Part shown: piece by piece, positions 11,524 to 23,189 of the stretch
Numbering within the stretch: the stretch's first letter is position 1
Layout: the number at the start of each line of letters is the position of its first letter
NCBI GenBank assembly: GCA_036186865.1
Contig: AP025055.1
Location: 4,525,901-4,589,900, forward strand
Length of the DNA: 64,000 nucleotides
Origin: Eustoma russellianum
Lineage: Eukaryota > Streptophyta > Magnoliopsida > Gentianales > Gentianaceae
Reading direction: 5' to 3'
Notes under the pieces: generated by a model
What the model saw: only the letters and a program-made list of their open reading frames with translations
The model's database searches: none
Told to the model about the DNA's origin: nothing
Made by a program: the position numbers and the translations under genes

Positions 11524-13554
11524 TCAGAGAAAATTCTTTAATTCCTCCAAAACTCTGTTTGGTTGTAGCTTATTTTCATCTGAAAGAGTTTGAACAAGTT
11601 TGGTGGGAACCAAACACTTGTCAGCAGAGTATAGCCTCTCTTGGATTAATGAAGAACAAAGTAGATCATGCAGTTCTTGATTGCCAGACGTTTCCTCATT
11701 TTCCTGCAATTTAATGTTCAATTATTGAGAATTTCACTATTACGAAATATAATTATTCACAAAGAACAGCCAAAAATAATTAGAGCCCACAAAATATATT
11801 AATCAAGTGTATTAAAACATCCATATATTTTCAAACCTTTCTATGTGGAAATAACCGTCATTTCTCACAATTTAATAATCCATCCACTTCTCAGAACAAA
11901 AGATATTCCTTAACATAATTCACACGTTTTCGGTGTAATAAGCTCCCGCGTTTGTTCAGGATCTGAAAATGAATCAGATCGTTTCGCTTCTAATGTACGC
12001 AACATTATCCTATATTTTGTGCAAGAGGCACTTTTCTCGGCTCAAAATTATGACCTCAAAATCAAAAAAATCAATCTTACCAGTTCCTCCTCGTCCTTAG
12101 ATTCCTTAACATACTTGTTATCTAAAAACAAAAATTTTATTCTCGCCATTGATAAACTATTAGTACAATATATAATGTCACATAAGATTTATTTATATGC
12201 AAAGCAAAATATGATTGGCAAAAAAAGGACTCAAATATATTCTATATATTTAACTAGTCCTAGATCAATTAATCATATTTGGTCTAGCACCATTTCAAAA
12301 TTTTCATCTGTAAAACAAACAAATACCGCACTTAATTAAATGAATCTCCTCTCAAGGCGACCTCGACAATAGGATTGTTCAACGAATCGAACAGTTCGAG
12401 TTCGGTTCGGTTCGTATTCGTTCGGTAATGTCTGTAAACGAGCCGAATTCAAACAGTTATTTGGGCTCGTTTACAAAAACGAGTCGAACTATTCGCAAAT
12501 TGTTTGGTTCTTCGAAACAATTATAGTATTATCGAGTCGAAATCGAACCAATTTTAAAGCCGAACAGTTCGTTTATCTAAACGAATCCGAATTCGAAAAC
12601 CTAGTATTCGGTTTGGCTCGGTTCGTTAGCATCCCTACTCGACGTAATGCAATTACATACATAGATCTAAATACGATAGATTTCCCATTGTTACGAGGTC
12701 ATCAGCAGTAAACAAATTAAGTAATAGAATCTACTCCTTTGAATCTAAGAACAAACACAATCCAGAAAAAGTTAAGAACAAACACAATCCAGAAAAAGTT
12801 AAGAACAAACCATAAAATAATCAAAACATACAAATGAAACCTTAAATGAGAAAGAAAAATAATCAAAACATACAAATGAAACCTTAAATGAGAAAGAAAA
12901 ATAAATTACCTGAACAGGAGGCAACATTTCAAGAATTCTAATTTGAGCCTGCAAGAACTTAATGTACTTATAAGCAGCATGGAACATTTCAGCAGTATTC
13001 ATTTTCTGGCCACCAGGAATGAATTTCCCAAGCTCTTGAGTCTTCTCCGTAATCTTCCGCCTCCTCTGCCGCGCCGCCATACTCTGCGCCGACAAACTCC
13101 CGCCTCCACCGCCCGCCTTCTTCGCATTCTGCTCACCATTACATCTACCCTCATAAACCACCGGACTCTTCACAAACTCCGGGAAAGGAGCAAGAACTCC
13201 CGGAGAAAACTCCGGGAGCAAACACGGGTTCGGAATAAATTCGGGTTGACCCGGTTTCTGACGTTTGGGTTCGGAGTAGAGCTTGTATTCTTCCACCTGA
13301 TAGAATTCAGGTACGGCGGAGTAGGGGTAGTCGAAGCAGGGGAGCAAAGAAGCGTAGCTGTCTGAGTAAAAGAACTCTTGGTTTTCGAGAAAATATGGAT
13401 CCAAATACGGGTTCGGGTATGGGTAGTTATAGTCGAGTACGGGCAACTCAGTCGTCGGCGGCGGTGGCGGCTCATATGGTGTCTGAGCAGAGATGGTATT
13501 GTCTGAGCTGAGTTGATCAAGTTCCACCCAGTTTGCATAGCAGCTCATTGCCAT
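11524..13554 (-). CDS. bHLH transcription factor, bHLH52/53-like, two exons
   Basis: Predicted 274-aa nuclear transcription factor. Exon 1 is 12910-13554 and exon 2 is 11524-11703; donor CAG|GTAATT and acceptor TTGCAG|GAA join in phase 0. The first ATG is at 13554, since the frame upstream starts with TTG. The N-terminal half is rich in Pro, Tyr and acidic residues. The bHLH domain spans roughly residues 155-210: basic part AARQRRRKITEK, loop IPGGQKMN, helix 2 TAEMFHAAYKYIKFLQAQ. The position usually occupied by the E-box-contacting Glu is Ala, so DNA binding is probably atypical, as in the Arabidopsis bHLH52/53 clade, which it resembles. The C-terminus (IQERLYS...CLVPTKLVQTL) matches that clade's tail. 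The 1.2-kb intron contains an Au-like SINE, a hAT-like MITE and two short tandem duplications. Confidence 0.85.
11939..12090 (-). mobile_element. Au-like SINE, copy 3, in the bHLH intron
   Basis: Reverse orientation: 'taagctcccgcg' (3' end), 'aatgtacgcaacatta', 'tgtgcaagaggc', and a degraded B-box region near 12040. Confidence 0.5.
12368..12637 (+). mobile_element. hAT-like MITE, copy 4, in the bHLH intron
   Basis: Same GTTCG-rich family, about 270 bp, flanked by a short duplicated target CTCGAC (12362-12367 and 12638-12643). Confidence 0.7.
12753..12902. repeat. Two adjacent tandem duplications next to the bHLH donor site
   Basis: A 27-bp unit ('aagaacaaacacaatcc...') is repeated near 12749-12805. 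A unit of about 43 bp ('ataatcaaaacatacaaatg...') is repeated at 12816-12902. Both lie in the intron immediately downstream of exon 1. Confidence 0.8.
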
Positions 13555-13621
13555 TGCCAATCCAAGCCCTAATACATATATATTAAGAAAAATGAAGTTA
13601 GTTTTAGTTAATTGAAAGCTT

Positions 13622-13757
13622 ACGCGATTTGATATCTACGAATAAAACACCGTCTAAATTTATACTACTGTTGTTTCATTTAATGGTTCATTTGAAACAA
13701 CATAGTATCAAATTTGAAGGTGTTTACGGACACAAATTAATAGACATCAAATCGCGT
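13622..13757. repeat. Foldback inverted repeat upstream of the bHLH gene
   Basis: Two arms of about 60 bp form an imperfect inverted repeat: the left arm starts ACGCGATTTGATATCTA, the right arm ends TAGACATCAAATCGCGT, and the centre is TGTTTCA...TGAAACA. It lies about 70-200 bp upstream of the bHLH start codon, in the leader or promoter. Probably a small foldback MITE; no target duplication was resolved. Confidence 0.75.
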
Positions 13758-14509
13758 GTGCATTCCAAAATGCATGGACATTAGGTCTAACCATCTCACG
13801 TTGATATGAAAACCATGCAAGAGAACTGTCGTAGCTAAGGGAAGGTAAAAACTATAACTAGCTTTAACCATCTCACCATTCTAAGGTCCTAATGTTAGCT
13901 ATTGCTCTCGTTAGGATATAATGAGTATCTTGTTGTAGTAAAAAGAAGTTAGAGCAATAAAACCAAGAGGGTAGTAAGAACAAGATCTATTGGAGGTAAT
14001 GAAAGCAAGAATTTAAGGAAAAAAAATCACAGAGAGAGAATAGAAAAACAACCTGAGGAAAGAAAGTAACGTTGTCTTGAGAGTGTAATGTTGAGTAACA
14101 GTAGACTTTGCTTGCTGTTTTTTTTTTACCTTAAACTAATCAAACTGACACTGAATCTACTGTGTATGTGTGCGTGAGGAGAGAGAAGGATATGGGGGAG
14201 TTGGGAGAGAGAAAGAGAGGGAAACAAAGGAGAGAGATCGTGGGGATAGAGGTTATAGAGTTAAGGAGAGATTTATTAGGTGATAATGATAACTGTAATT
14301 TTTGTAATTTTAACCGTTCTCCTAATTATTAGGGTGTGGGCGCCGTAAATTTTTTTCGTTTTAGATAAATTCACGTTACTAGTTTTTCAGCCGTTGGATT
14401 GTTGGGAATGAAATCTGAGCGATGAGAAGGAAGCTTGGAGGTAAATGTAAAGGCGGACAAATTTTGATACGGTAGTTAAATAGATCAGAATATTTACTCA
14501 TCAACCAAC
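13758..14509. other. Upstream region of the bHLH gene
   Basis: A purine-rich stretch (ga-rich, 14180-14250) and AT-rich sequence. A fragment resembling the RTE 3' UTR lies near 13885-13930. No gene seen. Confidence 0.35.
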
Positions 14510-14675
14510 AAAGGGTTTTTTGATGCATTAGATCTCTGCGTTTGCACAGAATTTGAAAAAGTATTGGATCGCTTCGCGATTGTCTACACTTTGTACAAGA
14601 GACTATTTCCACTACTCAAATATGTGACTTCAAAGTCACAAAACAGCAACCTTATCAGTTGTTCCAAGGCCCGCC
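14510..14675 (-). mobile_element. Au-like SINE, copy 4
   Basis: Reverse orientation: 'atctctgcgtttgcacag', 'gattgtctacactttgtacaagag', then 'tatgtgacttcaaagtcac'. The B box is degraded. Confidence 0.5.
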
Positions 14676-15940
14676 CTCATTTGCTTATCAACCAATAAAG
14701 AACATAATAATATGATGAAACCTTTTATTTTACGTATTCATTACTGTGAAATGTCAATTATTCTTAATGTTATTAGTTAATTAGTATCAAATAGTTACTC
14801 ATTAATCACCTTAAAACTACTATGCAATTTATAGATCCTCCCTAATAACGATCAAGATGGTATTGAAGTGGCATCCAAGTTATAGTCCAGTTGGTATTCG
14901 GGTTGGAATTTGCTCCAAGAGGTCAAGAGTTCGATTTTAGATACACGCACAATGTGTGTGTTCCTTTGCTGCTAGGCCGAAGGCCAGATTTGCAAGGGAA
15001 CACCTTATGTGGTTATGTGGGCCACTGCGTAAAATCTCACCTAATCTAGGGAGTCGTTGGGCTCCTAATTTGCATCATATACACATGCTAATTGGGTTGG
15101 AACGGTAAAAGTTGCCAAGATGAGAGATTTTACTTTATGCTCAAAGATGATATTGAAGTGAGTAAATTTCTAGTTTTTGGATCTCTTTACTTGCGGAATA
15201 ATTTTTGACCAAGTCAAAAGTACTCTCTTTGTTTTTGACGTAGTAGAAAAAAGAAAAGGAAAAAAATGGGTTTTTAGCTTTGAAAATTACAATTGGCTTA
15301 AAGAGAAAATGTTTACATTTTAGATAATCTAATAATCATGGGCTGGTTTTCGACGGTTATTAACGAAATATAGTAGATTTGCAGTGAGTAAAATTTTATT
15401 TTTCAATATGAAAAAAGCAACTTTGTTTTTTTCACCGGAGAAGTACTTTTAACCCCGGTCAAAATCGCTCCTCTTTTTAAGGAACTTTTTTGTTTTTTTG
15501 AAGACTCACAGAAAAATGACTGGATTTTTCTTGTTTTAAGATTTATTACATGATAACTAATTAACTATTACTAATGTATACTTACTAATCTCGTTTTGAG
15601 ATTTATTAAAAGAAACTACCTTTTTTATTCTAAAAATATTGCTACAATTGACTTTTCAATACAGTACAAATTACGCAAAGTTGAAGAATCAAATATGATG
15701 ATATTTTTGGAATGATGGTATATAATTAAGATGAAATAATTTTATTGTACTCAAAATTTATTGAGTTGAAATCATAATCACTTCAGATGATACGGTTCCA
15801 GAAATTATGCATGAGTGAGTTACGTATGTATGTTATAATTTATCATAGTTCACTAACTTTACCAACGGTAACAAATTATTATGTTTAAAGTTTATGGTTT
15901 TTATCCTTTATCATTGCATTTCGATGAATTTGAGGAGATG
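14676..15940. other. Intergenic, no gene recognised
   Basis: AT-rich. A possible further SINE-like stretch at about 14870-15080 contains a B-box-like GAGTTCGATT (about 14928) but no recognised family match. Confidence 0.3.
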
Positions 15941-15944
15941 ACGG

Positions 15945-16120
15945 GCTTTGGAACAACCGGTAATATTGCTATTTTGTGACCTTGAGGTAATGATTTCGAG
16001 CAGCAGAAACAGTCTCTTTCACAAAAAAAATGTAAGGTAAGGCTGTGTAATCAGGTCGCGAAGCGCTAGCCCCTCTTCAGACACTGTCTAAACACAGGAG
16101 TCTAGTAAATCGAGAACGCC
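15945..16120 (+). mobile_element. Au-like SINE, copy 5
   Basis: Forward orientation: 'tgtgaccttgaggtaatg', a degraded B box (TTTCGAGCA), 'aacagtctctttcac', 'aaggtaaggctgtgtaatc'. The 3' third has diverged. Confidence 0.5.
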
Positions 16121-16652
16121 ATATAATTTGATGAGTTTTAGGATACTTGACTGAAGGTATTAAAATTGGTCCCAAATCTTTGGGATTGTTTTTTTCAATA
16201 AAAGTTGGTTACATTTATTTATGCTATTTGTATTAGTAACTAGTTTATGGTGAATACTCTTGGAGTAGTCAGTCTATGGATGAATACTCTTGGAGTAGTC
16301 GGCCTATTCCAGAACTTACGTGCTTATGATTTAAAACCTAGTACAAGATTTTTATTCATTTTTTATTCTAGAAGGGGAATTTGGAATTATAGATTTAGAA
16401 GATGATCTCTTCATGTAACAATTTGTGGAGTGAAAATATCGTAATGATCTGGATTTGCCCAACAGATTTTATGCTCTTCTGTCTGTTTGGGTCCGTTGAT
16501 ATTAGTAGTGCTGATCATCAATTTTATCGGGTCTTATCTCATTGTGTTTTTCATCCAAACTGATTGGGGAGATTGTGTTGAGTTAAAGGAAGGTTTAATC
16601 TTCATGCACAATCCGTGTAACACCGCATGTGTACTCTGAGCCGCGTTGACAG

Positions 16653-16857
16653 TGTCAGAATAACGTAAAAAAGGAAGCCACAATCACGGGAGCTATAATC
16701 AAGGAGCTTAGAAATAGGCAATTAGAATAATTGTTGATTGATGTAATTAATTAGTGATTGATATGATATCCGTGATTATAGCAAACATTGTACTATATGT
16801 TTATGCCGTGAACCTTCCATCAATGACAAGCAAGAATGTTTTTTCTTCAGCCAAACA
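16653..16857 (+). repeat. 5' LTR of truncated Copia element B
   Basis: Begins TGTCAGAATAACG and ends CCAAACA immediately before the primer-binding site at 16858. The right boundary is firm. The left boundary (TG) is inferred because the 3' LTR is missing and no target duplication can be checked. Confidence 0.6.
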
Positions 16858-16874
16858 TGGTATCAGAGCCATGG
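16858..16874 (+). promoter_or_regulatory. Primer-binding site, Copia element B
   Basis: TGGTATCAGAGCCATGG, the complement of the plant initiator tRNA-Met 3' end used by Copia elements. Confidence 0.85.
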
Positions 16875-17206
16875 TATTCACTCAGCATACGCGATAAAAC
16901 ATACCAACCAAGCTCATCATCTACCGAAACAAAACAATACCCGTACCTTTCTCCATGGCCGACCAAACACCCCATCGAGTACCTCTCAATCCGGGAGGGC
17001 AACCAACCCAATGGCGGAATCGCTAAATCTGTCTCAGGTTCTCGAATTACTGCAAAAATGGACACCAAAACAGCACCCAGCAGAAAATTCGTCCAACGCA
17101 CAGTTAAACCTAACAGACAAATTAAATGACCACAATTATGCGATATGAGCCAGAAAAATTAGCCTTGCAATCGATGGCAGGGGGAGGCTCAGGCACATCA
17201 CTGCCC

Positions 17207-17211
17207 CCCTC
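17207..17211. repeat. Target-site duplication CCCTC (left)
   Basis: Identical 5-bp CCCTC occurs at 18672-18676 on the other side of the solo LTR. Confidence 0.85.
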
Positions 17212-18671
17212 TGTTAGGTCCAAAATACACTCTAGAGGGGGAGGGTGAATAGAGTGTTTGACTCTTTTGCGGAATTTTTCTTGTGTGACTCAACTCAAAA
17301 GATATTCAAAATCAGAGCAAGAATTGAAGATGAGAAGTAATGAATGAGTACACCGGATATAGAGTGGTTCGAATCGTAAATGATTCTACTCCACTACCAC
17401 TTTGTTTCCAAAGTGGATTTTCAACAACTACTCTTCTTATTAAAGACAATAAGAACAACCACAGCAACACTTACACTAACACCTTAGTGTAAGCACCACC
17501 AACAACAACTTCTTGCACAAAATACTCTTGTGCAACTACAGCAACTACAGCTCTTAGGAAGAACAACTTCTTGCTACCTCACAACTTCAACAAAGTTCCC
17601 TCAAGAACTTCTCACAGTAGGTTGAAGAAATATAGTAAGGTTCACACTTTTTCACTAGTCTAAGCACAGGCAAGAGATCAAATATTTATGGTTCCTCTTG
17701 TGCTTGACTCTCTTTCTCTCAATATACAACAATGAAGAGCAAAGAAAAGCTAAACAAGCTTTAAGCAAATTTACAAGTGTGAGAGAACTATACAACAATG
17801 AAAGATGAAGCTAGATGATGTTGAAAGTGTATAATTGCTTCTTCCAAGCCTCTTCTATTTATAGATGAAGTTGACCACGTTTTAATGGCTCTCCACAAAG
17901 TCTTCATCTTCAAAAATGTCAAGATAGTGTCCAAATAGTCTTTAGCCACCATATGTAGTGATTTGATCTTGAATAGCCACCCTAGAGAATCTTATACATG
18001 GTTAAAATAGTCAAGGAAGCATGTAGTATGTTGGGTTAAAGTCCACAAGAAATTTGAGCAAGATTGGAGAGATAAAACATCGTAGATCTCCCTTGGATTT
18101 TGTTCCAACGTTTAAAAATTTTGACTTCTGGGGACGTCGATCGATCTACGTACCAATGCTGAGAGATCGACGTCTCTCAAAATGACATCGATCGATCGAC
18201 GTCTGCTTGGCTGAGAGATCAACGTCTCTCAGAATGACGTCGATCGATCGACGTCTCCTAGACTGAGAGATCGACGTCTCTCAGATGTACGTTGATCGAT
18301 CGACGTACCCTTAACTGAGACATCGGCGTCTCTCAGATGAATGTCGATCGATCGATGTTCCTTTAGCTGAGAGATCGACGTCTCTCAGATGTACGTCGAT
18401 CGATCGACGTATGCTTGACTGAGAGATCGATGTCTCTCAGATATACGTCGATCGATCCACGTCTCTTAGCTTAGAGATTGACGTGGATCTGAGAGCTCAA
18501 ACATTTACGAAACTTCACATGGATCGATCCATGTGCCTCCCTGAGGGCTGATGTATACTTCAACCGAGCAATGTGTTTTTCTTAATTTGCTTCAAACTCA
18601 AAATGTGAAATTCCATTTTAGCCCTTATAAAACATCTTTTTAACATCATCAAAACATTTCATAATCCAACA
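17212..18671 (+). mobile_element. Solo LTR (family P), 1460 bp, inside Copia B gag
   Basis: Starts TGTTAGG, ends CCAACA, and is flanked by a perfect CCCTC duplication. It contains no internal coding region, so it is best read as a solo LTR left by recombination between two LTRs. The gag reading resumes right after it. A second copy of its 3' end lies at 63787-64000 in reverse. The right half holds the palindrome array (18133-18535). The strand is set as plus relative to the TG...CA reading; the transcriptional direction is not proven. Confidence 0.8.
18133..18535. repeat. 52-bp tandem array of palindromes
   Basis: Palindromes of about 20 bp start at 18184, 18236, 18288, 18340, 18392 and 18444, exactly 52 bp apart, with partial units at 18133 and 18516. 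The type unit is GACGTCGATCGATCGACGTC (18236), a perfect palindrome. Between them sits a second inverted repeat, CTGAGAGA-(6 nt)-TCTCTCAG. Each unit therefore offers two hairpins or a double cruciform. Confidence 0.95.
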
Positions 18672-18676
18672 CCCTC
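18672..18676. repeat. Target-site duplication CCCTC (right)
   Basis: Matches 17207-17211 exactly. Confidence 0.85.
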
Positions 18677-19638
18677 CTCAAAAGGAAGATCCAACGTTTG
18701 AACAATGGAGACAGTCGGACTCCATCGTGCTTACCTGAATCTTAGAAAATATTGAACCGGACATAGTCAACCAGTACATAGACTACCTTACCTCGTGGGA
18801 CTTGTGGAAGGGAATTGAGTCTACATACAGCAGTGGGAAGAACCCATTGCAGATTTATGATTTGACCGTTAGAGCAAACAGTCTGAGGCAAGGTGCGCAA
18901 CCTCTGGGGCGCATATACAGTCAACTGCAGGCGGTATGGAAAGACATTGATCGGAGATTGCCTAATCCGATGCAATGCCCAAAAGATATGACAACATATA
19001 ATCAAATCCAACAACAAAATAGGTTGTATCAATTTTTACAGGCTATAAACGGAGATTACGATGATGAGAAGAGGGACATCCTAAAAACGGTTCCTCTCTC
19101 CACAGTGGAAGAAGCATACTCACAGACCCGGAGGGAGGCACAACGACGGGACATCATGAAGAATGGAGGAGAGTCATGCAACAATACGTCTGGAATAGGC
19201 AGCGGCTTAATCACACAAGGACACCGCCTAGCGCAGAAGAAGGATGGGAGACAAGAGAAAGGGCGGCCAGACCAGGGGAGATATGCTCCACCAAACTCTT
19301 CATCCCGCCAAGATGATGAGAAAGCCAATCTCCGGTGCACACATTGTGGAGGGAGCCGACACACAGCAGAGGGGTGCTTTCAGATTGTGGTGTGCTTTCA
19401 GATTGTGGGTTACCCGGAGTGGTGGCCAGATGCCAAAAAAAAAGGCAAGAAAAGGAGACCAGCCACGGGCAACAGTGTAGTCGCCGGCGTGGAACTGGAA
19501 GAAGAAGGCATAGGGTTTGGAGGCATCGCAGGCGGCCAGAGCATTCCAGATAAGAAAAGCAGCGCCAGAATATTCCAGAGAAGAAAAGCAGTGAAACTGC
19601 CGCTTATGAAGGTATATTAACCGTCAAACCCTCTAAAT

Positions 19639-21232
19639 TTGTACCATTTATGTTCTAAAACTAGAGTTTTTCAGCAGCATTTATTTCAGCACCATAAAAA
19701 CTCAGGATGGCTATTTGACTGTGGCGGGACTGATACAATGTCGCATGATGTCCGTAACTTTCAGCACCTCTCCCAACCAACAAAAAGGGGTATTCGGACC
19801 GCCAATGATGGATACTCTACTGTGGAAGGAACAAGAAGCATTAAAATAACTCCGTCCCTTAACCTTAAAAATTGCCTTTACGTCTCCACTCTTTCCCATA
19901 AATTACTTTCCATAAGTCATTTGACAAAAGAGTTAAACTACATAGTACTAATACACCTGACTTTTTGTCTCTTGCAGGATATACGGACGGGGAAGATCAT
20001 TGGGTGTGGTTCTAAACGGGGTGGGCTCTACTTTGTTGATGAGGTGGACCAACACGGCACGATAGCGCTTACTCAGGGGACGGTTCACTGGCAGGCATGG
20101 TTGTGGCACCGCCGTCTTGGACATCCGTCTCTAGGGTACCTCAAGATACTATTTCCACGCATATTTAATACTTATTCTTCACTTCCCTGCAACACGTGTA
20201 TCCTGGCAAAAAGTCACGAACACTCCCATCCTTTAAATAATACCAGAACTCATGTTCCTTTTTCGCTTATTCATTCGGATGTTTGGGGACCTTCCCCAGT
20301 TCAGAGTCCTACAGTGTTCTCCTATTATTTACTGTTTGTTGACGATTGCACCCGCATGACATGGATTTACTTTCTCAAGCGCAAATCTGATGTCTTTGAC
20401 AAATTTGTTTCCTTTTATCACATGATTGGCACTCAATACCAAAAACAAATTCAAATACTTCGTACAGACAACGGTGGTGAGTTTGTAAACCACCAATTTC
20501 AGATCTTTTTTACAAACCAATGGTCTCGTACACCAAACTACTTGCCCCGATACCCCTCAACAAAATGGAGTAGCGGAACGGGAGAATCGTATTCTCCTTG
20601 AAATCACCCGATCACTTTTACTTGAATCCAATGTTCCAGCCGAGTATTGGCCTGAGGCAGTTGCTACTGCCAACTATCTGGTCAATCGACTTCCTACAAA
20701 AATACTCAATCATCAGACACCTCTAGCCTCCCTAGCCAAATTCCATCCTCTTCCGCTTCATCTAACCCTTACTCCTCGAGTATTTGGATGCATTGTTTAT
20801 GTCTATATCCCTAAATCCCGCAGATCTAAACTTGATCCATGTGCAGTCAAATGTGTGTTTGTCGGGTATGGAGTAAATCAAAAAGGCTATTAATGTTATG
20901 ATCCCATCACCCGACGCTTATATACCACCATGGATTGTGACTTTCTCGAAACAGAATACTACTTTCACACCACTACTCGTGCTCAGGGGGAGAGTCGGAA
21001 TGAGACCCTCGAGTGGTTACATACCCCTGTCATGCCAGAGACTGTCTCCACAGAGGAAGTAGACCAAGCCACCGGTCCTGCTTCCGGCCAAGACGGAGAG
21101 TCCAGTCCGTCAGACCACAGTCAAATGGCGACTCCGGACGTAGATACTCAAGTAAATGGCGGCAGGGGAGGGGGCGGTGGCTGGGTTATAGAAGTAAACA
21201 AGGCCATGGAGGTTGTTTTTTTTTTCTTTTAA
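19639..21232 (+). pseudogene. pol: Copia element B protease-integrase remnant, 3' truncated
   Basis: Degenerate polyprotein. The aspartic protease has the motif WLFDCGGTDTMSHD (about 19705-19750). The integrase follows: zinc-binding HRRLGH (about 20107) and CNTC (about 20190), then the catalytic acidic residues in HSDVWGP (about 20273) and RTDNGGEF (about 20460). A frameshift near 20515 moves the remaining integrase (third acidic residue in VAEREN) into another frame; an in-frame TAA lies near 20891. The homology ends in a Gly-rich stretch near 21180. Reverse transcriptase, RNase H and the 3' LTR are absent. Confidence 0.8.
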
Positions 21233-21404
21233 GGGTAAAAAGTAATTTCGCCTTATATTTATTTTACAAACACTTTTTTATTTTATATCAGAAAATAATA
21301 TTTTATCTTTTATTCCAAATTTCAGAGGATTAAAAATGTATATTTAATGTTAAGAGGAGGATTGAAGAATAAGCCGAAAATTGAGTGGATAAAAAGAAAG
21401 TAAC

Positions 21405-21432
21405 TAATAATAATAATAATAACAACAACAAT
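21405..21432. repeat. (TAA)n(CAA)n microsatellite
   Basis: Short trinucleotide run between Copia remnant B and the MITE at 21565. Confidence 0.8.
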
Positions 21433-21564
21433 GTATTCCATGTGTTGAAAACTCTGCGTTTGTATTCGTTGATTAACGTCTAGAGTTTGATTTATAATAT
21501 TCAACAATGAAAGTACAAAAGTATTCCATAGCTTGAGACTGTTGCTTTGCCATATGTGTAAAGT

Positions 21565-21734
21565 GGGATCAGATCTCTTCATCCCCAAACCCTTCAACCT
21601 TTTTCTCATCGCCTTCCACGTGGTGGTAAAAGGTGGTGACGATGGAGAGAAAGAGGTGTATGAAGGGGGTTGTTGCCACGTGACGGGTGATGAGAAAGAA
21701 AGTGAGAAGTTTGGGGTTGAGGAGATTCCGTCCC
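21565..21734. mobile_element. G-box MITE, copy 1
   Basis: 170 bp with inverted termini GGGATCAGATCTC...GGAGATTCCGTCCC, flanked by a near-perfect 9-bp duplication GTGTAAAGT/GTGTAGAGT (21556-21564 and 21735-21743). Contains two CACGTG/CCACGT cores (about 21619 and 21676). Confidence 0.75.
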
Positions 21735-21743
21735 GTGTAGAGT

Positions 21744-22259
21744 ACCCCATTTATAAACGATCACATCTCTCTATAGATTATGTCCAGAATTCCACTCTAT
21801 AAATATTAAACTATATAGTATCATTAAATACATGTTTTGTTTAAAAGTAATACAGAGTTTAATATTTTGTAAAAAAAAGAAAAGAAAAAAGAAACATGTG
21901 AAGAATGTCTCGTCTCTAGATAAAAACACACACATGTTTTCCTCTTTAGGTTGGTTAAATAGTCAACAAGTTGTACAAACTGAATTAATGGATTTCTTTA
22001 AACTGTTAGTATGACAAAATTACAAACAAACATTCAGCCTAAAAGTATATAGTAAAGTTAAATGGACATGAAATTCACAAAATAAATACAAGGAAAATAA
22101 CTGCTAATTAGATTGCCAGTGCTTTTGTTATATAAGAAGTTTTTCTGCATTTTGTATTTCGAATAAAACATGTACTTTGGTTGAGATTGCAATGAACCAC
22201 TCATCAATTCTTTCTTCAAGCTCGGGTTATGGAAAACCAAAAATAAGATGTAGCAATAA
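21744..22259. other. Intergenic, nothing recognised
   Basis: AT-rich sequence without domain-bearing ORFs. Confidence 0.4.
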
Positions 22260-22261
22260 TT

Positions 22262-22470
22262 GATTTTATTATTGCTATTTGTATTTACTGAATTTCTTCA
22301 TTCATACACTAACATACCATATCTCTATTATTGTGTTATCTATGCAAGTATATATAGGGTCTCACTGAAATCAAACTCTTTATCCATTGAAATGGATATA
22401 TTGTTTGTCTGTTTTCATCCGTCCTATACGTTAACGATAACTTTTAATGTCGTTAGATAGAGTGTATATG
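22262..22470 (+). mobile_element. RTE-type LINE 3' UTR, copy 3
   Basis: Shares 'atttgtatttactgaatttctt', 'atatctctattattgtgt', 'gggtctcactgaaatcaaac' and 'gttaacgataacttt' with 1340-1560. No coding part remains. A second fragment of the same type lies at 22668-22775. Confidence 0.55.
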
Positions 22471-22667
22471 ATTAATTGAAGAATTGATTTTATTGTAGCA
22501 GCCTTTTCTTTGGCCGGATGACAACTAGCGCCCCATTCAAGTACATTACGATTCATTTGGCATTTTTCTTTACCATCTAAATTTGAGTAAAATATCATCA
22601 AGACTAGCTAGTGTCATATCAAGATTACAATTATTACATCACATTTGTTTTTTACCCTTTTTTAGTC

Positions 22668-22775
22668 GAACCCAACTCTCTATCTTTTGAGATGGAGGTA
22701 TTCTTTGTCTGCCTCTCATCTTCTACAGACCCTAGCGATAGCTTGTGCTGTCGTTAGGATATACTAGGTATACTT
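22668..22775 (+). mobile_element. RTE-type LINE 3' end fragment
   Basis: 'aactctctatcttttgagat', 'gtctgcctctcatc' and 'cagaccctagcgatag' match the terminal part of the LINE copies in this window. Confidence 0.45.
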
Positions 22776-23189
22776 GTTTTTGTTGTTTTTAGTCGAACCC
22801 ATATAGTAAGAAAAAAACTTAAGCATTATTGTATTTTTTTTGTTTGGTTAAAAAAATCTCATTCGTTAGGCATATGGACGTTGTATATATAAATGAACAT
22901 ATTGTAACGAAAAAAAACCACACGAGAACAGTTAAATAGTGCAAATACTTAACATGTACCGTCTTGCCAAATCAACAAAATGCTCACAACTCGACCAATT
23001 TTTTTTTTTGTCGCTTTAAATTTTGTGTAACGTATATAAATTTTGTTGGCAGAACATGTGAATTATCTTTTTTTTCAACCCAAAAAAAAAAAAGGTCTGC
23101 ACATTTTAATCATAAAGCTCAAATTTTAATGTGGTGCTATGCAATCATATATCGCACTTATATCGGTCATTTGTGTCCATACTTGACTC

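Larger units (their letters stand above)
16955..19620 (+). pseudogene. gag: Copia element B gag, split by a solo LTR
   Basis: Remnant of a Copia Gag (capsid plus nucleocapsid). The N-terminal part (16955-17211) is frameshifted but still shows an LTDKLND-type start. After the inserted LTR (17212-18671) the reading continues to 19620. Recognisable are IEPDIVNQYI, TYSSGKNPLQIYDLTVRANS, and the CCHC zinc knuckle CTHCGGSRHTAEGC near 19336. Just behind the knuckle an 18-bp tandem duplication repeats CFQIV. An in-frame TGA occurs near 18736. The sequence type suggests an Ale/Retrofit-like lineage, by inference only. Confidence 0.8.

Noticed and set aside
13170..13538. 122-aa minus-strand frame and 140-aa plus-strand frame over the bHLH exon
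   Set aside because: Shadows of the bHLH coding exon in other frames.
21322..21802. 142-aa minus and 89-aa plus frames
   Set aside because: They cross the G-box MITE and its inverted repeats; no domain.
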